A stretch of DNA of 58,178 nucleotides from Pirellulales bacterium (GTDB lineage Bacteria; Planctomycetota; Planctomycetia; Pirellulales; Thermoguttaceae). The DNA is taken from the NCBI GenBank assembly GCA_016931995.1, contig JAFGDS010000084.1:1-58178 (forward strand), read 5' to 3'. Numbering within the stretch: position 1 is the first letter of the stretch; the number at the start of each line of letters is the position of its first letter. A program made the position numbers and the translations under genes. The notes beneath the pieces are model-generated. The model was given only the letters and a program-made list of their open reading frames with translations, was not told where the DNA came from and did no database searches. Positions 32,918 to 40,922 of this stretch are shown here, in pieces.

Positions 32918-32958
32918 GACGGTCCCCATTTTCGCGCAGCGAAAATGGGACTGTCCCC
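32918..32958. repeat. GGGACTGTCCC palindromic repeat, second copy
   Basis: GACGGTCCCCATTTTCGCGC and its mate GCGAAAATGGGACTGTCCCC form a hairpin almost identical to the one at 26583-26627. It starts nine bases after the ExbD-like stop. Confidence 0.8.
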
Positions 32959-32981
32959 TTTGGACGCTCGTGGCGCGCCGC

Positions 32982-32997
32982 GGCTGGCTTGTCCAGC
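32982..32997. repeat. Degenerate GCTGGCTTGTCCAGC palindrome
   Basis: GCTGGCTTGTCCAGC with flanking AGTACC is a worn copy of the palindrome CACTGCTGG-N5-CCAGCAGTG at 53440-53468. Confidence 0.5.
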
Positions 32998-33011
32998 AGT
33001 ACCGTCTCCGA

Positions 33012-33179
33012 TCATTCCTTGGTCTTGGCCAACTCGGCCTCGACCTCGGCGATCTGGGCTTCCAGCGCGGCCACCTCCCGCGGGTCGTCCATCTGCCGCT
33101 TCGCCCCGGCCAACTGCTGCCGCAGCTTCTGCAACCGTTGGTTCAACGTGGCCGCCCGCTTCTTATCCTTCTTGTCCAC
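33012..33179 (-). CDS. Small coiled-coil protein, 55 residues
   Basis: GTG start with a strong GGGGAGG six bases upstream. The product begins VDKKDKKRAATLNQRLQKLR and continues with QQLAGAKRQMDDPREVAALE, then AQIAEVEAELAKTKE: one long charged helix. I do not recognise a family; XseB (exonuclease VII small subunit) is similar in size but its motif is missing. It lies between the ExbD operon and cca. Confidence 0.65.
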   Translation of the reverse strand: MDKKDKKRAATLNQRLQKLRQQLAGAKRQMDDPREVAALEAQIAEVEAELAKTKE

Positions 33180-33312
33180 GTCATGCCTCCCCTCGGAACT
33201 GCGTGATTCACGAAATCCGTGCCGGCGCTATCGTCGTTGCGAAGCCGCAAGCGGCTCTCCAGGTCGGAGGTCGGAACTGGGAGGTCGGAAAAGACTCCGT
33301 CCTCCTATTCCT

Positions 33313-34578
33313 CTAATCCCTAATCCCCAATCCCTTATCTTCCGTCAGCCGATCCACCAGCCCCAACGCCTCGTCGCGGCTTTGGACCTGCCCGTCGAGT
33401 TGGGCGGCGCGGACGCGCTCGAGCAACCGGGCATAGGCCGGCCCCGGCGGAATCCCGTGCCGCGCCAGATCGTCGCCGGAGACCAACGGCGGCGGGTCCA
33501 GCTCGTCCCGCGGCCGCGCGAGCACTTGCCGACAATAGGCCGCGTCCTCCGAAACGCCGCCATCGGCCGCGGCCCGGGCCTCGACCAGCCGCAAAAGCGC
33601 CTCGATGCCCGGCGACACGAGCACCCGTTGCAACACGGACCACGGCTGATCCACCGCGCCGGCCAGGGCGTCCTGCTGGGCCACCAACCAGGCCGTCCGG
33701 TCGGTGATGCGATTCGACAGCCGCCATCGCCGGCAGAGCCGCTCGGCCCCGGGCGCGTCCACCCCCCGACCCACCAGCGCCGCCAGCGCCAGCGGGAAGC
33801 TCGGCGCGTCAAGCCGTTCAAGCACGGCCAAAGCGCGTTCCAACCGTTCCGAGGAATCCTCGGCGACGATCTCCGGCAACACGGCTCGCGCCAACGAGGT
33901 ATCCACCAAGAGCCGCGCCGCGCGGACCCGGCCCGGCCCGACCAGCATCCGGCACATCTCGCCGGCAATCCGCTCCGCGCTGACCACGTCAATCTGCCGG
34001 GCCATCAATTGGATGGCGGCGCGGGTTTCGGGCTCGATCGCGAAATCAAACTCCGCCGCGAACCGCACCGCCCGCAAAAGGCGAAGCTTATCCTCGCCAA
34101 ACCGTTCCTTGGGCCGGCCAATGGCGCGGAGGAGCCGGGCGTCCAGATCCGCGCGGCCGCCGACGAAGTCGATCACCTCGCCGGCCACCGGGTCGAGGAA
34201 CAGCCCGTTGATCGTGAAATCGCGCCGCTGGGCATCCTCCTCGGCCGAACTGAACGTGACGCCCTCGGGATGGCGGCCGTCGCGATACGTGGCGTCCTTG
34301 CGGAACGTGGCCACCTCGATGGGCCCCGCGTCCCGCGGACCGAGCACGGTCACCACGCCGAACGCCGCGCCAATGGCCAGCGTCCTGCGCCGGCCGAACA
34401 GATCGCGGACCACCTCCGGCGTGGCCGCCGTGGCCACGTCGTAATCGTGCGGCGTCCGGCCCAACAGCTCGTCCCGCACGCAGCCCCCGGCCCAATACGA
34501 CTCGAACCCCTTCCGGCGGAGCGTCTCCACGACGGACAGGGCGAAGCGCCGTTGACTCTCGGGCAAGACCACGGACAT
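33313..34578 (-). CDS. cca: CCA tRNA nucleotidyltransferase / poly(A) polymerase family
   Basis: A 421-residue class II nucleotidyltransferase: GGCVRDELLGR and the metal-binding DYDVAT (Asp-x-Asp), GVVTVLGP, then EDAQRRDFTINGLFLD (template region), RFGEDKLRLLRAVRFAAEF and a helical C-terminus. It adds or repairs the CCA end of tRNAs. This matters here because the window's tRNA genes do not encode CCA. ATG at 34578 gives the usual N-terminus; a strong ribosome site is lacking. An HD domain is absent. It is downstream of hicA on the same strand. Confidence 0.92.
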   Translation of the reverse strand: MSVVLPESQRRFALSVVETLRRKGFESYWAGGCVRDELLGRTPHDYDVATAATPEVVRDLFGRRRTLAIGAAFGVVTVLGPRDAGPIEVATFRKDATYRDGRHPEGVTFSSAEEDAQRRDFTINGLFLDPVAGEVIDFVGGRADLDARLLRAIGRPKERFGEDKLRLLRAVRFAAEFDFAIEPETRAAIQLMARQIDVVSAERIAGEMCRMLVGPGRVRAARLLVDTSLARAVLPEIVAEDSSERLERALAVLERLDAPSFPLALAALVGRGVDAPGAERLCRRWRLSNRITDRTAWLVAQQDALAGAVDQPWSVLQRVLVSPGIEALLRLVEARAAADGGVSEDAAYCRQVLARPRDELDPPPLVSGDDLARHGIPPGPAYARLLERVRAAQLDGQVQSRDEALGLVDRLTEDKGLGIRD

Positions 34579-34615
34579 CGTCAAGACCAGCCCCCGATGA
34601 GAACCCATCCCCGCG

Positions 34616-34846
34616 TTAGTCAACCAGTTTGGCAAACTCCTCCGGCGCGATGCTGGCCGCCCTGATAAGACCGCGAAGCGTGCCGTTTGGAAGAACTCGG
34701 CCTGAATGAACTGGGACCGTCAGAACGTAACAATGCCCAGGCTTCTTCATAATATGATGGCTTCCGTCGATCCGGACCACGGAGAAGCCCAGCCGCTCAA
34801 AAGCCCGGATGGCCTGTTTTCCATTCACGGCCGGCAGGTTAGGCAT
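34616..34846 (-). CDS. hicA: HicA-family mRNA interferase toxin
   Basis: A 76-residue protein with the double-stranded-RNA-binding-like HicA fold: GKQAIRAFERLGFSVVRIDG, catalytic His in GSHHIMKKPGH, and PNGTLRGLIRAASI. HicA cleaves mRNA until bound by HicB. ATG at 34846 (a TTG lies just ahead) overlaps the end of the HicB gene by eight bases, which gives coupled translation. The order antitoxin-then-toxin is reversed from E. coli hicAB. Confidence 0.92.
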   Translation of the reverse strand: MPNLPAVNGKQAIRAFERLGFSVVRIDGSHHIMKKPGHCYVLTVPVHSGRVLPNGTLRGLIRAASIAPEEFAKLVD

Positions 34847-35192
34847 CAATCAAAATCCATCGCTCCACCACATCAGCCGCCTTCTCTTCGATCTCAGTCG
34901 TCCAGGGAATCGAGTCGCCCGATTCGCGGTACACGGATATGGCGCCGCGAAAAGCCTCTTTGAGATTCCCGATAGCCTCTTCCATTGTGTCGCCCTGGCT
35001 CGCGACTCCCGGAAGGTCGGGGATCCACACGGAGTATCCATCCTCTTCTGGCATTATGAAGACGCGACACTCATACGGCGGCGGCTGAAAGCGGGTCCAC
35101 TCGGTCTCCAATAAAAGGCCTTCCGCACCGGACCGATAGTCCTCCGGTCCTTCCATCTGGACCCATAGCCCCCCATCATCAATCGTTGCCAT
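34839..35192 (-). CDS. hicB: HicB-family antitoxin
   Basis: A 117-residue protein whose middle has the HicB partial RNase-H-like domain (FIMPEEDGYSVWIPDLPGVA, SQGDTMEEAIGNLKEAFRGA). It carries an N-terminal extension of about 40 residues and lacks an obvious DNA-binding helix-turn-helix at the C-terminus, so it may not autoregulate in the usual way. The ATG has GAGG upstream. It neutralises the HicA toxin encoded next to it. Confidence 0.88.
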   Translation of the reverse strand: MATIDDGGLWVQMEGPEDYRSGAEGLLLETEWTRFQPPPYECRVFIMPEEDGYSVWIPDLPGVASQGDTMEEAIGNLKEAFRGAISVYRESGDSIPWTTEIEEKAADVVERWILIDA

Positions 35193-35205
35193 AGCGTAAC
35201 CTCGC

Positions 35206-35664
35206 TCAGTCGACGTGTCCCACCGTAACCCGGCACGCTCCTAGGATCTCGTCGTCACAATGCAGTTCCACCGCAAAGTCGCCGGGCACCGAGGGGAGCT
35301 TCGGAAATGGCAGAGCACGTTCCAACGTCACCAGTGGCGTCGTTGCGTTGACAGAAAATGGGTTCGACTCGAAAAGGACCTTGTGGTCTTCCAGCGACAC
35401 ATAGCGAAGTCGCAGTTCGCATTGGCCGTGAACATTCGTAAGATTGATGTAAACCCAAGTTGATCCAGCACTCTCGACCGGCGACATTCTAAGGTTCTTG
35501 AAGTGGCTCTCTGACTCCGGTTTTGTCTCTTGGGGAGCCCCCGGCAGCGGATCGCGTTTCGTCGCGACGGCATTGAAGATGCCGGCCACGATCATCTTCC
35601 CCGTGCGCCGATCCTGGTAGACTTGATCGGCAAGTAACAACGCTTGAAGAATGGGTCTCACCAC
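35206..35664 (-). CDS. DUF6941-like protein
   Basis: A 152-residue protein beginning VVRPILQALLLADQVYQDRR and then TGKMIVAGIFNAV, a pattern I associate with the DUF6941 family of small beta-rich proteins of unknown role. The recognition is from memory and moderate. GTG at 35664 has GGGA six bases upstream; TTG at 35670 is the alternative. It stands 13 bases before hicB on the same strand, so it may be co-transcribed with the toxin-antitoxin pair. No membrane segment is seen. Confidence 0.65.
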   Translation of the reverse strand: MVRPILQALLLADQVYQDRRTGKMIVAGIFNAVATKRDPLPGAPQETKPESESHFKNLRMSPVESAGSTWVYINLTNVHGQCELRLRYVSLEDHKVLFESNPFSVNATTPLVTLERALPFPKLPSVPGDFAVELHCDDEILGACRVTVGHVD

Positions 35665-35827
35665 GAACAATCCCGTCTAGGAGCCTCCCGGAGTGGCCTC
35701 CACCTGAGCCCATTTTACCTCACGGTCACCCCCCGTCAAGGTGGAATCCTGCCACTGCCACGAAAATCCGGACGATAGTGCACAATCCGAGCACAACGCT
35801 GGCGTGACGCGGCGAGCGGCCTCTGTC

Positions 35828-35869
35828 CAAAAAGCAATAAGCCTTTCGTAACCCATTGCTACGAAAGGC
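35828..35869 (-). terminator. Intrinsic terminator after tRNA-Lys
   Basis: On the minus strand GCCTTTCGTA pairs perfectly with TACGAAAGGC, followed by TTATTGCTTTTT. It lies 9-50 bases past the tRNA 3' end. Confidence 0.85.
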
Positions 35870-35877
35870 CTTCCAAG

Positions 35878-35950
35878 TGCCCCCTGCAGGACTCGAACCT
35901 GCAACCCTCTGATTAAGAGTCAGATGCTCTGCCAGTTGAGCTAAGAGGGC
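35878..35950 (-). tRNA. tRNA-Lys (CTT)
   Basis: A complete cloverleaf on the minus strand: acceptor GCCCTCT/AGGGGGC (one G-U pair), D stem GCTC/GAGC, anticodon stem TCTGA/TCAGA around CTCTTAA (anticodon CTT, with U33), and T stem GCAGG/CCTGC with TTCGAGT loop. CCA is not encoded. A terminator follows directly. Confidence 0.95.
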
Positions 35951-36175
35951 GGCATTCCAGAGGAGGCTCTATCTTAGCTCCCTTTGACAAGGACACAAGA
36001 GGGTTGGCCGGGTTCCCGCGGGCACACCCACGCGCCGAGCATCCTGCGCGGCATCACCCTCCCACGCAGAGCCCGGCCGCCCCAGATTGCGTAGCACCCG
36101 CCAGAATCGGTAGAATCGGGCTGCGTCGGCAAAAGGAAGTCGCTCCGCGTTGCACCTGGTCGCGTTGGATTCCTC

Positions 36176-37288
36176 ATGGCATCGGACAACTCCGGCCTGG
36201 CGGCCTCGCTGCGGTTTTGGCTCATCTCCGGCGTCGGCCCGCGGACCGGCAGGGCCCTGCTCGATTGCTTCGGCTCGCCCGAGGCCGTCCTGGCCGCCGC
36301 CCCCAGCGAGCTGCGCCGCGTGCCCGGTGTCGGACCCAAGCTCGTCGAGAAGATCGTCGCGGCCGGCGACGCGATCGACGCCGACGCGGAAATCGCGCTG
36401 TACCACGAGCACAACGTCACCATTCTCACCGAGTCGGATGACGACTATCCCTCGCTTTTACGCGAAATCCACGATCCCCCCGGCGTGCTCTTCGTGCGGG
36501 GGCGGATTTTGCCCCGCGACGGCCTGGCCGTGGCCATTGTGGGCACGCGCCACGCGACGCCCTATGGGCTGCGCCAGGCCGAACATCTAGCGGGCGGTCT
36601 AGCCCGAGCGGGACTGACCATCGTTAGCGGGCTTGCCCGAGGTATCGACGCCGCGGCGCATCGCGGCGCGCTGGCGGCCGGCGGCCGGACCATCGCCGTG
36701 CTGGGCAGCGGTGTCCTGAACGTGTATCCCCCGGAGCACGAGGGTCTGGCCAACGACGTGATTGCCTCCGGCGCGCTGGTGAGCGAATCCCCGCCCCGCG
36801 CCGCGGCGCTGGGTGGCGCGTTTCCCCAGCGCAACCGGCTCATCAGCGGTCTGGCGTTGGGCGCGATCATCGTCGAAGCCGCCGAGCGCAGCGGGGCCCT
36901 CATTACCGCGAGGCTCGCCATGGAACAGGGCCGCGAGGTTTTCGCCGTGCCCGGCCGCGTCGATTCCCGCACGGCCCGCGGCTGCCACCGGCTCATCCGC
37001 GACGGCGCCACGCTGGTCGAGACGGCCGACGACGTCCTGGAACAGCTTGGGCCGTTGGTCGAATCGACACCCGGCGACGACGGCCGCATCGTCCGCCATC
37101 CGGCCGAGCTGCTGCTGAACGAACTCGAGCAACAGGTGCTCGACGCCATCGACACGGACGCCACGCCCATCGACCAGATCGTCACCCAATCGGGCTTGCC
37201 CGTGCCCCAGGTGCTCTCGGCCCTGAGCGTGCTGGAGATGCGCCGCCTGGTCCGCCGGCTCAGCGGCTCGACCGTGGTCCGCGCGTGA
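36176..37288 (+). CDS. dprA: DNA-processing protein DprA/Smf
   Basis: A 370-residue protein with an N-terminal SAM-like helical domain (about 1-70, helix-hairpin-helix VPGVGPKLVEKI), the Rossmann core (AIVGTRHATPYGLRQAEHLA, TIVSGLARGIDAAAHRGAL, FPQRNRLISGL, VPGRVD), and a C-terminal winged helix (about 310-370, IDQIVTQSGLPVPQVLSALS). DprA binds incoming single-stranded DNA and loads RecA during natural transformation. No competence genes lie near it. There is no clear ribosome site; the ATG fits family starts. Confidence 0.95.
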   Translation: MASDNSGLAASLRFWLISGVGPRTGRALLDCFGSPEAVLAAAPSELRRVPGVGPKLVEKIVAAGDAIDADAEIALYHEHNVTILTESDDDYPSLLREIHDPPGVLFVRGRILPRDGLAVAIVGTRHATPYGLRQAEHLAGGLARAGLTIVSGLARGIDAAAHRGALAAGGRTIAVLGSGVLNVYPPEHEGLANDVIASGALVSESPPRAAALGGAFPQRNRLISGLALGAIIVEAAERSGALITARLAMEQGREVFAVPGRVDSRTARGCHRLIRDGATLVETADDVLEQLGPLVESTPGDDGRIVRHPAELLLNELEQQVLDAIDTDATPIDQIVTQSGLPVPQVLSALSVLEMRRLVRRLSGSTVVRA

Positions 37289-37314
37289 ATACCTCTCGGC
37301 GGCCAGGCAAACGC

Positions 37315-37404
37315 CTCCCACTGGCTCCGCCAGGCGAACGCGTGCCACTGGCTCCGCCAGTGCGTGAATCCGCGAGTCCCGGAGCACTGGCAAAGCCCGT
37401 GGCA
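37315..37404. repeat. Three CCACTGGCTCCGCCAGTG-family palindromes in a row
   Basis: Copies read CCACTGGCTCCGCCAGGCG (from 37317), GTGCCACTGGCTCCGCCAGT (from 37342) and, inverted, GCACTGGCAAAGCCCGTGGC (from 37384). They fill the gap between the convergent dprA and PEP-CTERM genes and could act as a two-way terminator. Confidence 0.8.
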
Positions 37405-37427
37405 CTCTCTGGCGACCTCGACCCAGC

Positions 37428-38894
37428 CTACCGCGCGGCGTCAGCGCCACGTCGTCGCCAGACAACCGCGGCGGCAAAGAGGAGAATCGCCAGCCCCAGC
37501 GCGCCGGGCTCTGGCACGGCCGCGGCGGGCGGCGCCGGCCGCCAGTTGGCGGCCAGAATGGCCAGGTCCAGGTCGTCCACCGTCTCGTCGCCGTTGAAAT
37601 CGCCGTCGTCCCAGGTCATCCCGCCGCCCGAAAGCCAATGCGCCGCGAGAATGGCCGCGTCGGCGCCGTCCACAAAGCCGTCTCGGTTCGCGTCACCCGG
37701 CAGGGACTCCAACGGCAGGTAATCCGTCACGTAGGCGGCGCCGACGTTGGGGGTCGTGCCGTCCGAGCCGTCGAACTTCCACGCGCCGATGACGCCGACC
37801 TCCGTTCCCGCGGCCACGGCCTGGCCAAACTGGTCGCCGTCGCGGGACTCGTCGACCACCACTTTCTTGACGAACGTCCAGACGCTCTCCTCGTAGTGGA
37901 AGATGTACGCGGCCCCGGTCTCCTCGCCCGAGGGGCTCGCGTAACAAGCGCCGACCACCGCATAGTCGCCGCAGATGGCCACCGCCGAGCCGAACTCCTC
38001 CTGGGCGGCGCCGTCGGGCGCGGTCAGAAGGGCCTCGACGGTCCAGGTCGACGAGCCGGCCTGCCGGGCGTAGATGGTCGCCGAGCCCGCGTCCACCACC
38101 CCGCCCACGTCCATCCCCTTGGCGCCCACGATGGCCCTTTGGCCGTCAATATCCACCCGAAACCCAAATTCGTCCGTTCCGGCGCCTTGCAGAACCGTGC
38201 CGTCGGAAACCCAGTTTCCCCCGTCCAATCGGAAAAAGTAGGCCGCGTTGACGGTCGCGTTGCCGACGACGGCCAGATCGCCCGACAACGCGACGCTTTG
38301 GCCAAAAAACACCGTGCCCGGCGACGGCAGCGCGACGCCCGCGTCCCAGACGCCGCTGCTTCGCGAAAACACGTACGCCTTGTTCGCCCAAGGCGATCCG
38401 ACCAGAACGCGGTCTCCGGAGATGTCCACGTCGTAGCCGAAGCCGTTGGAACCGGTCGCCTCGAGCCAGTCCGGAGCGTCACTGGGCTGCCAGACGTCGC
38501 CGTAGCGGTTAAAGACGTAGGCCTTGCCTTTGTTCGTCGCGCCGCTCTTGTGGGCCCCGACAACGGCGGAATTGCCGTCAATGGCAACGCTCCAGCCAAA
38601 CTGGTCGCCGTCGGCCAGCGCGGCGTCGTTCACCGTGAGCGTGGCCTGCCAACGCCATCCGGTGACGTCGTGAACGAAGACCTGTGCCCAGCCCTTGGTG
38701 TTGCCGTTGCCGCCGCCGGTTCCGCCGACGATGACCGTGTTGCCCGAGATGTCCACGGAGATCCCGTTCAGGTCGCCCGATCCCGCGCCATCCAACGGCA
38801 GCGACGTGACCACGGCCTGGACCGTGCCCCCGCAAACCCAAGCCGCGGCCGCCAGCGCGGCGCATAGGAACCAACGACGGCGAGTGCCCATCAT
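37428..38894 (-). CDS. Exported FG-GAP-like protein with dockerin-type repeats and PEP-CTERM tail
   Basis: A 488-residue protein: signal peptide (RRWFLCAALAAAAWVCGGTVQA), a beta-propeller of about seven FG-GAP-like repeats (patterns such as GWSVAIDGNSAVVGAHKSG and FGYDVDISGDRVLVGSPWA), two dockerin-type Ca-binding repeats (GDANRDGFVDGADAAILAAH and GDFNGDETVDDLDLAILAAN), and a PEP-CTERM sorting end (VPEPGALGLAILLFAAAVVW then RRRGADAAR). The tail marks it for an exosortase system and envelope anchoring. Two adjacent ATGs (38894, 38891) are possible starts. It converges with dprA. Confidence 0.88.
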   Translation of the reverse strand: MMGTRRRWFLCAALAAAAWVCGGTVQAVVTSLPLDGAGSGDLNGISVDISGNTVIVGGTGGGNGNTKGWAQVFVHDVTGWRWQATLTVNDAALADGDQFGWSVAIDGNSAVVGAHKSGATNKGKAYVFNRYGDVWQPSDAPDWLEATGSNGFGYDVDISGDRVLVGSPWANKAYVFSRSSGVWDAGVALPSPGTVFFGQSVALSGDLAVVGNATVNAAYFFRLDGGNWVSDGTVLQGAGTDEFGFRVDIDGQRAIVGAKGMDVGGVVDAGSATIYARQAGSSTWTVEALLTAPDGAAQEEFGSAVAICGDYAVVGACYASPSGEETGAAYIFHYEESVWTFVKKVVVDESRDGDQFGQAVAAGTEVGVIGAWKFDGSDGTTPNVGAAYVTDYLPLESLPGDANRDGFVDGADAAILAAHWLSGGGMTWDDGDFNGDETVDDLDLAILAANWRPAPPAAAVPEPGALGLAILLFAAAVVWRRRGADAAR

Positions 38895-39391
38895 GCGTAT
38901 CCCGCCCGCCGCCGAACGATCGACGATCGGCCGCGGACGTCTTCCCAACGAGGCTACCCAGAACCGCGCCCGCCAATGAGAACCACCCGACAGAGTGGCT
39001 TGATGAAACGGGCGCACAACAAAGCGTATCGGTTCAGTATGACCAATATGGGGGTTCAGTCAAGAAAAATGCGACCGTCTACGCGGATTGAAGGGGCAAT
39101 AGCCGTCGTCTAGGGGTATTACATATAACCCAACGGTGATATTTTGGACACATGAAAAAATGGGGCAACCACGAAAGACACGAAATACGCAAAAAGACGG
39201 ATAGGAGCTGGGTGATATCGCGTCGGACAACTGGGGTGGGAGGACGTTTCAAATCCGCGTCTTTCGTGGTTGCCCTCCCTTGCTTCGCGTCGTTTGCGGT
39301 TGAACCCCTTCTCCCGGTCGCCTACTGGGCCGCGCCCAGTCTGCCCGCTACACTGGCCACGACCGCCTTCTTTTTCCCCGGGAGACCGCCC
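38895..39391. other. Gap with a wide inverted repeat
   Basis: I see no gene. GGGCAACCACGAAAGACACG (39163-39182) is matched by the inverted arm GCGTCTTTCGTGGTTGCCC (39257-39275), about 75 bases apart. The rest may carry the promoters of the flanking divergent genes. Confidence 0.5.
39163..39275. repeat. Inverted repeat with CACGAAAGAC arms
   Basis: Arms of about 19 bases, nearly perfect (one extra base), flank a 74-base spacer. This looks like a small non-autonomous element. Confidence 0.6.
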
Positions 39392-40228
39392 GTGAGTTCC
39401 GGCGACGTCCAATTCCTGGTGTTCGACGTGGAAAGCGCGGCCGACGGTCCGCTCGTCGAGCGGTTGCGGTATCCGAAGGAGTCGATCGGACCGACCGAAG
39501 CGGTTCGGCGCTATCGCGAGGAGCTGCTGGCGAAGTACGACAGCGACTTCATCCCCTACACGTTCCAGGTGCCCGTCTCGGTGGCCGTGGCCAAGGTGGC
39601 GGCCGACTTCCGTCTGCTCGACCTGGTGGCGCTCGACGAGCCGGAGTTCCGGCCGCACGTCATTGCCGAGAACTTCTGGCGCGGCTGGGAGCGTTACGGC
39701 CGGCCCACCCTGGTGAGCTTCAACGGCCGAGGGTTCGACGTGCCCCTGCTGGAGTTGGCCGCGTTCCGCTACGGCCTGAACGTGTCCGGCTGGTTTGGCA
39801 CGGCCGGCAAGAGCTACGACCAGCCGCGAAACCGCTACAACGCCCGGGCGCACATCGACCTGTGCGAGATGCTCACCAACTTTGGCGCGACCCGCTTCAC
39901 CGGCGGGCTGAACCTGGCGGCGAACCTGTTGGGCAAGCCCGGCAAGATCGACGTCCAAGGCGACATGGTCCAGGACATGCACGACGCCGGCCGGCTGGTC
40001 GAAATCAACGATTACTGCCGCCGCGACGTGCTGGACACGTACTTCGTCTTCCTCCGCACCCGCGTCCTCGTCGGCCAAATCCCGCTAGATGTCGAACACC
40101 AGCTCATTGCCCAAACAAAGAAATGGATCGAGGATCGCGCCGACCAGGTCCAGGCCTATCGCCACTATCTTGACCACTGGGGCGATTGGCCCAACCCCTG
40201 GCAGACAGAATCCGAGGGCGCCGCGTAG
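39392..40228 (+). CDS. Predicted 3'-5' exonuclease, PolB-like (DEDD)
   Basis: A 278-residue protein with the three exonuclease motifs of the DnaQ-like fold: FLVFDVESAADG (ExoI Asp-x-Glu), LVSFNGRGFDVPLLE (ExoII Asn...Asp) and YCRRDVLDTYFVF (ExoIII). The family is related to the proofreading domain of family-B polymerases and degrades DNA from the 3' end; the cell role is unknown. GTG at 39392 follows GGGAGA at eight-base spacing and begins the conserved VSSGDVQFLVFD. The upstream in-frame stretch is repeat sequence and is not counted. Confidence 0.85.
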   Translation: MSSGDVQFLVFDVESAADGPLVERLRYPKESIGPTEAVRRYREELLAKYDSDFIPYTFQVPVSVAVAKVAADFRLLDLVALDEPEFRPHVIAENFWRGWERYGRPTLVSFNGRGFDVPLLELAAFRYGLNVSGWFGTAGKSYDQPRNRYNARAHIDLCEMLTNFGATRFTGGLNLAANLLGKPGKIDVQGDMVQDMHDAGRLVEINDYCRRDVLDTYFVFLRTRVLVGQIPLDVEHQLIAQTKKWIEDRADQVQAYRHYLDHWGDWPNPWQTESEGAA

Positions 40229-40364
40229 TACCGCAGGGCGGGTCGAGGTCGCGCGAGGCTTCGTCGAGGTAACACAACCAACTCGGTCAGATGGCATGTC
40301 TTGACTTGAGCACACCCAGTTGTCGCGACCGAAGCCCCACCAGGACACCGCGGGGGCCCCAACG

Positions 40365-40748
40365 ATGACCGAGCAGTTCATCGGCGAGCCGATCCAGCCG
40401 GTCGGCGCGACGCTGGACGCCGCGCGGATGAGCCGGGGCGAGCCGGGTCTGCCGCGACAGTTCCGGTGGAAATCCGAAACGATCGAGATCGCCCGCGTGC
40501 TGCGCGTCTGGCGCGAGACCGGCCCTTGCCGCCACGGCAGCGGCGAAGCCTACGTCCGCAAACACTGGTTCGAAGTCCTCACCGCCGCCGGCGCGAGGAT
40601 GACCCTCTACTTCGAACGCCAACCCCGCGGCGGCAAAACCCGCCAACGCTGGTGGCTTTTCACCGTCGAGGAACCGTCGCCGGGCGAGACTGGAACGACA
40701 GCCCACGAGTCAACCGCGGCAGACAATAACAGCACAAAACAACAATGA
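40365..40748 (+). CDS. DUF6504-like small protein
   Basis: A 127-residue protein starting MTEQFIGEPIQPVG, with FRWKSETIEIARVLRVWRET and YVRKHWFEVLTAAGARMTL. This pattern matches, from memory, DUF6504, a small beta-rich family sometimes found near DNA polymerase IV/ImuB genes. The role is unknown. The last 25 residues (Glu/Thr/Asn-rich) look unstructured. It is separated from the exonuclease gene by 136 bases and is followed by the convergent SIR2 gene. Confidence 0.65.
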   Translation: MTEQFIGEPIQPVGATLDAARMSRGEPGLPRQFRWKSETIEIARVLRVWRETGPCRHGSGEAYVRKHWFEVLTAAGARMTLYFERQPRGGKTRQRWWLFTVEEPSPGETGTTAHESTAADNNSTKQQ

Positions 40749-40922
40749 CCGCTTCCCCGGCCACCAGCATTACCACCTCGCCCCCGACGGAACGTTCGAG
40801 ACCTGGACGCCCCCGACTGACCAGCCGCGTCCATCGATCGCGAATCCACGCCGGAATAGCCGTCTCGGCTCGCACGTAAAAGAAACGACTACACGAGGAA
40901 ACACTGCCGATCGTCGATGGCC

